20,769 nucleotides of DNA. Origin: Hyphochytrium catenoides (Eukaryota; Sar; Hyphochytriomycetes; Hyphochytriales; Hyphochytriaceae). The DNA is taken from NCBI GenBank assembly GCA_900088475.1, contig FLMG01001972.1, positions 1 to 20,769 on the forward strand, given 5' to 3'. This document shows, piece by piece, positions 17,211 to 20,769 of the stretch (positions within the stretch are counted from its first letter, which is position 1; the number at the start of each line of letters is the position of its first letter). The translations under genes were made by a program, and so were the position numbers. Below the pieces are notes generated by a model. That model saw only the letters and a list, made by a program, of their open reading frames with translations, was not told where the DNA came from and searched no databases.

Positions 17211-19160
17211 CTACGGAGGGGGGAGCATACGGCCCATCATCTGATCGGTCTGATGAAGAGCAAGACGCTTTCACTGTGGCTGATAACTCGTAGTCCCAAG
17301 TGCCGAGCGAGGCAGAACTGATAGGCGGATGGAAGGCGAGCTGATTGCAAGTCTAGAAGCGTTAATTGAGCGCCACTATTATAAACTAATCAGCACAAGC
17401 AAGAAACGGATTCTATGATGGCGGTGGTAGTAGGAGCCTCTTAGGTCAGCCAAGGTGAATAGTGCATGGGCAAGAAGGAGAAGAAGCAGAACGGAGGTCT
17501 GTTAATTGAGGGTGTCCATAGTTAAGAAGGAACGCGGCCATCCTTAAGCATCATGGTACCTCCAAGGAGGCTTCCAACTAAGCCCTGGATCGTTCTCTTC
17601 CTATGGCTTCAAAGGAGCGAGGAGAAGGGGCAGCAGGACTAGGATGATGGTGATCGTCGAGACGAGGATCCATGCTGCCCTGCCTCTTCCTGCTGCTGCT
17701 GATAGGCTGAACGGACGCCCACCAGCGGAGCAAGAGAAAGGCGGAGGAGGGAGGAGTGACTCAGGGTAGGAGGCACAGCAGCCGTGGACCAGTGCACCAA
17801 CACTCAAACCTTTAAGCCTGTCTATTGACCTGTGGGGGGCCGTTACTATAGCGGGTAACGGCGATACTTCGACTGTTGCAGGAGCTGTTGGCAGGTTGGA
17901 TGACTTACAGGTTTCAGAGATCCCAGGAGGGAAGTGAGAAGGGGAGGGCGGAGACAGCCTTCGTAGTCGTCCAGACCTGGGGAGCAAGCTCTACCTTTAG
18001 CTTCTATTGGCTTTGCTAGCCTATCTGATAGGGGAGGAAGAGCGGGCAGCACTTCCTTACATACCAGGGACTCGGATAGATATCCAAAGAGTAGTAGTGG
18101 ATGGAGCTCTTCTCACGACGGTAGGATGCCGCCTCCACCACCAGTACTCCTGGCTCTCAATCATCCTCCAGCGGCGGCTACCACCGACCAACCGAATCGC
18201 AACAGCGCCAAGGATATTTCTATTTAGCTTTATTTCGGCCAACGCCTCTGCTCATGGACTTGTACGGCTCTCCCGACCGACTGGATATAGACTTTCGCTA
18301 GCAATGATAAGGCCTTGTCACCGCCGGATAGAGGAGTGTATCGATTGCGATTGCAAGGAGAGGTTTAAAGGGGAATAGGTGAAGGCGCGTGGCTATGTTC
18401 CTATCTGCCTTTCTCATAGTTGAAGACCATCTTGCGCTCTATCGTCGGGTCAGTCTTAACCTTTGGAAGAGGTAGTACCTAGCCTCAATCAGCCAACTCG
18501 CGGTAAGGCCGATTAATAGCTGCATAATAGAGTAAAAGCTCGGTCTAAGCTAGTAGAATGGGGCTTCATCTGCGGGCAGACATTGCGAGTCATTCATAAT
18601 AAGCAGACTGGAAGAGCAGGTACAGAAGAGCTCCTGTCCATGCTTCTTGACTCATCGACGAAATAGTTCTCTGCCTCAAGGACCCAACCTCGTCAACGAA
18701 CTCTTCCTATCTTCACATGACGATCGCAAGCGGCACAGCTCCGGCTGCCGAGTAGTACGAGACCCCTACTCTCACCGCAACCTCCCCACCCGGTGACCTA
18801 CTTCTCTTCTGTTGTTACTAGAGTTTGTCAACAAAGGCTTCTGCTGTTGGCCCTACTAGAAGAGTCCTCGCTCTGGAGGAAATCTCCGTCAAAAGCAGCA
18901 AGGAGGTGGATACAATTACTGACGCTACTACCGGCTACTAGTGAGTCCATTCCTTACGCGAACCAATCTGAAAGAAAGTAGTAGCTTCCTGGGCCGCTCC
19001 TACCTCATACGCTGGCCTGCGCTGCCTTCCTCCCTCTCAAGATAGTAACGTTGAGATGATGACAGTGTCGCCTTCATTGAGAAGCAGATTCTTAGTGGTT
19101 AACAAGGGGCCATTCTCCTGTTACTGTCATTAGAAGGAATAGCTGCTATTTAGCTGGAGC

Positions 19161-19370
19161 ATGAGCAGCAAGGGCCACCACTCCGATATGGCGACTTTGT
19201 AAGTTGTGCACGAGAAGTTGCTGTTAGTTGCAGGTGCAATTGCAGGTGTCCTTGCTTTCGTCAAATCTATTGTTCCTCGACCATCCCTCCTTGCTACTAA
19301 TGGCAGCCCTCCAAAGCTAGGGAAGTACTATCGAGACGCAAGCAAGGATCCCCGAGAAACGTCTCCCTAG
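19161..19370 (+). CDS. Short frame with a hydrophobic segment, interrupted by an in-frame TAA (doubtful)
   Basis: From the ATG at 19161 there are 13 codons, a TAA at 19200-19202, then 55 further codons in the same frame to a TAG at 19368. The second part has a membrane-like stretch (L-L-L-V-A-G-A-I-A-G-V-L-A-F-V) followed by a polar, basic tail ending K-D-P-R-E-T-S-P. It could be a decayed small membrane protein gene, an exon end overlapping a GTAAGT donor (the TAA lies inside TTTGTAAGTT), or chance. No family is recognised. Confidence 0.15.
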
Positions 19371-20031
19371 CGCTGATATCACCAGCAGAAGAGGAGAGCA
19401 CCTACAAGCCACCATCCTCCTGATGTTATTGGTACCACCAGGTCCTGGGCTATCACCTCGTCCATTCGTCCTCTCTTCTCCCACTTCATCATGAGGAGGA
19501 AAAGGATTGCGAAGGAGGCGGGCAGGCAGGCAAACAAGGGCGAAGGAGATGGCGGAGGCGGAGGCTCTTGCCTCCGTCCGCAGCAGCAGCGCCGCACGAT
19601 AGTCGAAGTATTGAGAGCGAAAGGGGAAGCAGCAGCTGTTCGAGGGACAAAGGAAAGCGGCCAACCAAACTTCAAGGTTTCGGCACACCTGCACGGGCTT
19701 CCGTTTCCAACCGGCGCGGCACAGGATGAGGACATAACCCCAGTGTAGCCATTTCCTGATGCCCTTGGTCGATGAAGACAAGAAGGAGCATTAGGCAACG
19801 TATAAAGTTAGCTGTAAGATCGAGCACCAGGGGGAGACGAAGAGATGGGGAACATATCGGAGTATTTATAGGTCTACAGAATCATTCTGGCTGTTGTGTA
19901 AACCTAAAGGCGGCGAATACTAAGGATAAGACTATATGGATGCTTTCTAATGGAGTAAATCATGGCCCCGGCGGACGATTAGGAGGGAAAACTCTTGGGA
20001 GCCAAGACAACTGTCATTATTACGATGGGAG

Positions 20032-20111
20032 CCTCTCTCTCTCTGTCTGTCTCTTTTCCGCTGTCTCTCTCTCTTTCTCGCTCTTTCTCTCTCTCTCTCT
20101 CCTCTGTCTCC
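20032..20111. repeat. CT-rich microsatellite
   Basis: A run of CT/TCTC units with scattered TTT interruptions and almost no purines. It continues more loosely to about 20270. It inflates the Ser/Leu-rich open frame across this region. Confidence 0.85.
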
Positions 20112-20691
20112 CCGTTTATGCTTTCTCTCACGTTTGCTCTGTTTCGCTCTCAGGCTATCAACCTCGCCCTTTACTTTTGGCCTTTCCTCATTCCTTGCCT
20201 CTGACGGCTTCTCTCTCTCTCCCTTCTTCTCGCTTGTTCTCACTACGACGTCTCTTCCTCTCCTCTCCTCATCATTCAATGTGTTTGATAACAAGTCATT
20301 GCACCCATCGCTCTGGTGCCTTCCTCGCACCTGAGTCACCCTTCTGCTTCCCTCCTCTTCCTCGACTGGTTGAAGCTGGGCCGCTCATGACCGTTGTGCA
20401 TCGGCAGGTCCTCCTGCTTGACGGCTCAGCCTCAGCAGCTTTGCTCTCCTAGCTGCTGAGCCTGCAGACGACAAGGCGAAGAGAGCGACACGAGGCGACT
20501 CAGACTGGAAGAGGAGGACTGTCAGGGAAGAGGTTGAGGCTAAGGTGACCTCTTCTCGGTCTTCAAAAAGAGATTGAAGCCCCAAATCAAATTATCATCC
20601 ACAGACCATTGCTGTCCCTTGTCTAGCTAGACAGCGGCGTGGGTAGCGGACTGTGAAGCAACTGGCCGCTGATGGGAGCTGTCTACTAGAG

Positions 20692-20717
20692 GAAACGAGA
20701 GAGAGAGGGAGAGAGGA
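20692..20717. repeat. GA-rich microsatellite at right edge
   Basis: A short GA run (GAGAGAGAGAGGGAGAGAGG core), complementary in type to the CT tract 600 bp to the left; the pair could fold back in single-stranded DNA. Confidence 0.7.
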
Positions 20718-20769
20718 AGCTCTGCCAGTGGCTGCCGTCGCTTACTCTAAGGAAAAATGAGGTTTGAGA

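Larger units (their letters stand above)
17211..20769. other. Gene-poor, low-complexity region to the right edge
   Basis: No open frame in these 3.5 kb shows a recognisable domain, and the longest (19772-20452, plus) is carried by CT microsatellite translated as Ser/Leu. Most other long frames open with TTG rather than ATG or lie antisense to one another. The stretch also contains the hydrolase promoter side (17.2-17.6 kb), a short interrupted frame at 19161-19370, and CT and GA tracts. I found no transposase, reverse transcriptase or RNA gene. Confidence 0.55.

Noticed and set aside
17601-17987. 128-codon minus-strand frame ending in a hydrophobic segment that could be a tail anchor
   Set aside because: No family resemblance, Pro/Ser/Arg-biased composition and no supporting context; one hydrophobic stretch is expected by chance in such DNA.
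18007-18378. 123-codon plus-strand frame
   Set aside because: Opens with TTG, has no motif, and an opposing frame overlaps it; looks like chance.
19772-20452. 226-codon plus-strand frame, Ser/Leu rich
   Set aside because: Its length comes from CT microsatellite, which lacks stop codons in this frame; there is no domain, and the composition changes exactly where the repeat does.

Overview
The window is nuclear DNA of a eukaryote. One gene is split into about 18 exons by short GT-AG introns (44-182 nt, plus one GC-AG), several with CTAAC/CTGAC-like branch sites close to the acceptor. The other proteins are eukaryotic in type (PDK1 kinase with a PH domain, secreted proteinase-K-like subtilase) and lie in long non-coding stretches rich in microsatellites. 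Base composition is near 50% GC by eye. An alga or a heterotrophic protist fits best (a stramenopile would suit the mix of a vitamin B12-dependent reductase, PH-type PDK1 and subtilase), but an early-diverging fungus cannot be excluded. No species call is justified.

Layout: 1-675 (-), the N-terminal part of a TetX-like FAD monooxygenase running off the left edge. 676-3373, no convincing gene, several simple repeats. 3374-7278 (+), adenosylcobalamin-dependent class II ribonucleotide reductase, with all catalytic cysteines present and an N-terminal extension resembling an organelle presequence. 7490-9082 (-), intronless PDK1-type AGC kinase, convergent with the reductase at 211 nt. 9083-11179, non-coding, with a CT-rich block upstream of the kinase and a three-copy 96-bp tandem repeat. 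11180-12364 (-), secreted subtilisin-like protease. 12365-15269, no convincing gene, but it contains a decayed copy of the exon found at 17 kb. 15270-16787 (-), alpha/beta-hydrolase-fold protein whose catalytic residues look substituted; a frame-compatible upstream exon (16876-17210) probably belongs to it. 17211-20769, no convincing gene, low-complexity CT/GA tracts.

The genes do not form a pathway: they are separate nuclear genes in DNA synthesis (reductase), growth signalling (PDK1), secretion and proteolysis (subtilase) and redox metabolism (monooxygenase). The points most worth following are the B12-dependent reductase with its putative targeting sequence, the apparently inactive hydrolase with its missed 5' exon and a decayed duplicate nearby, and the 96-bp tandem repeat. 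I found no transposase, CRISPR array, tRNA or rRNA.
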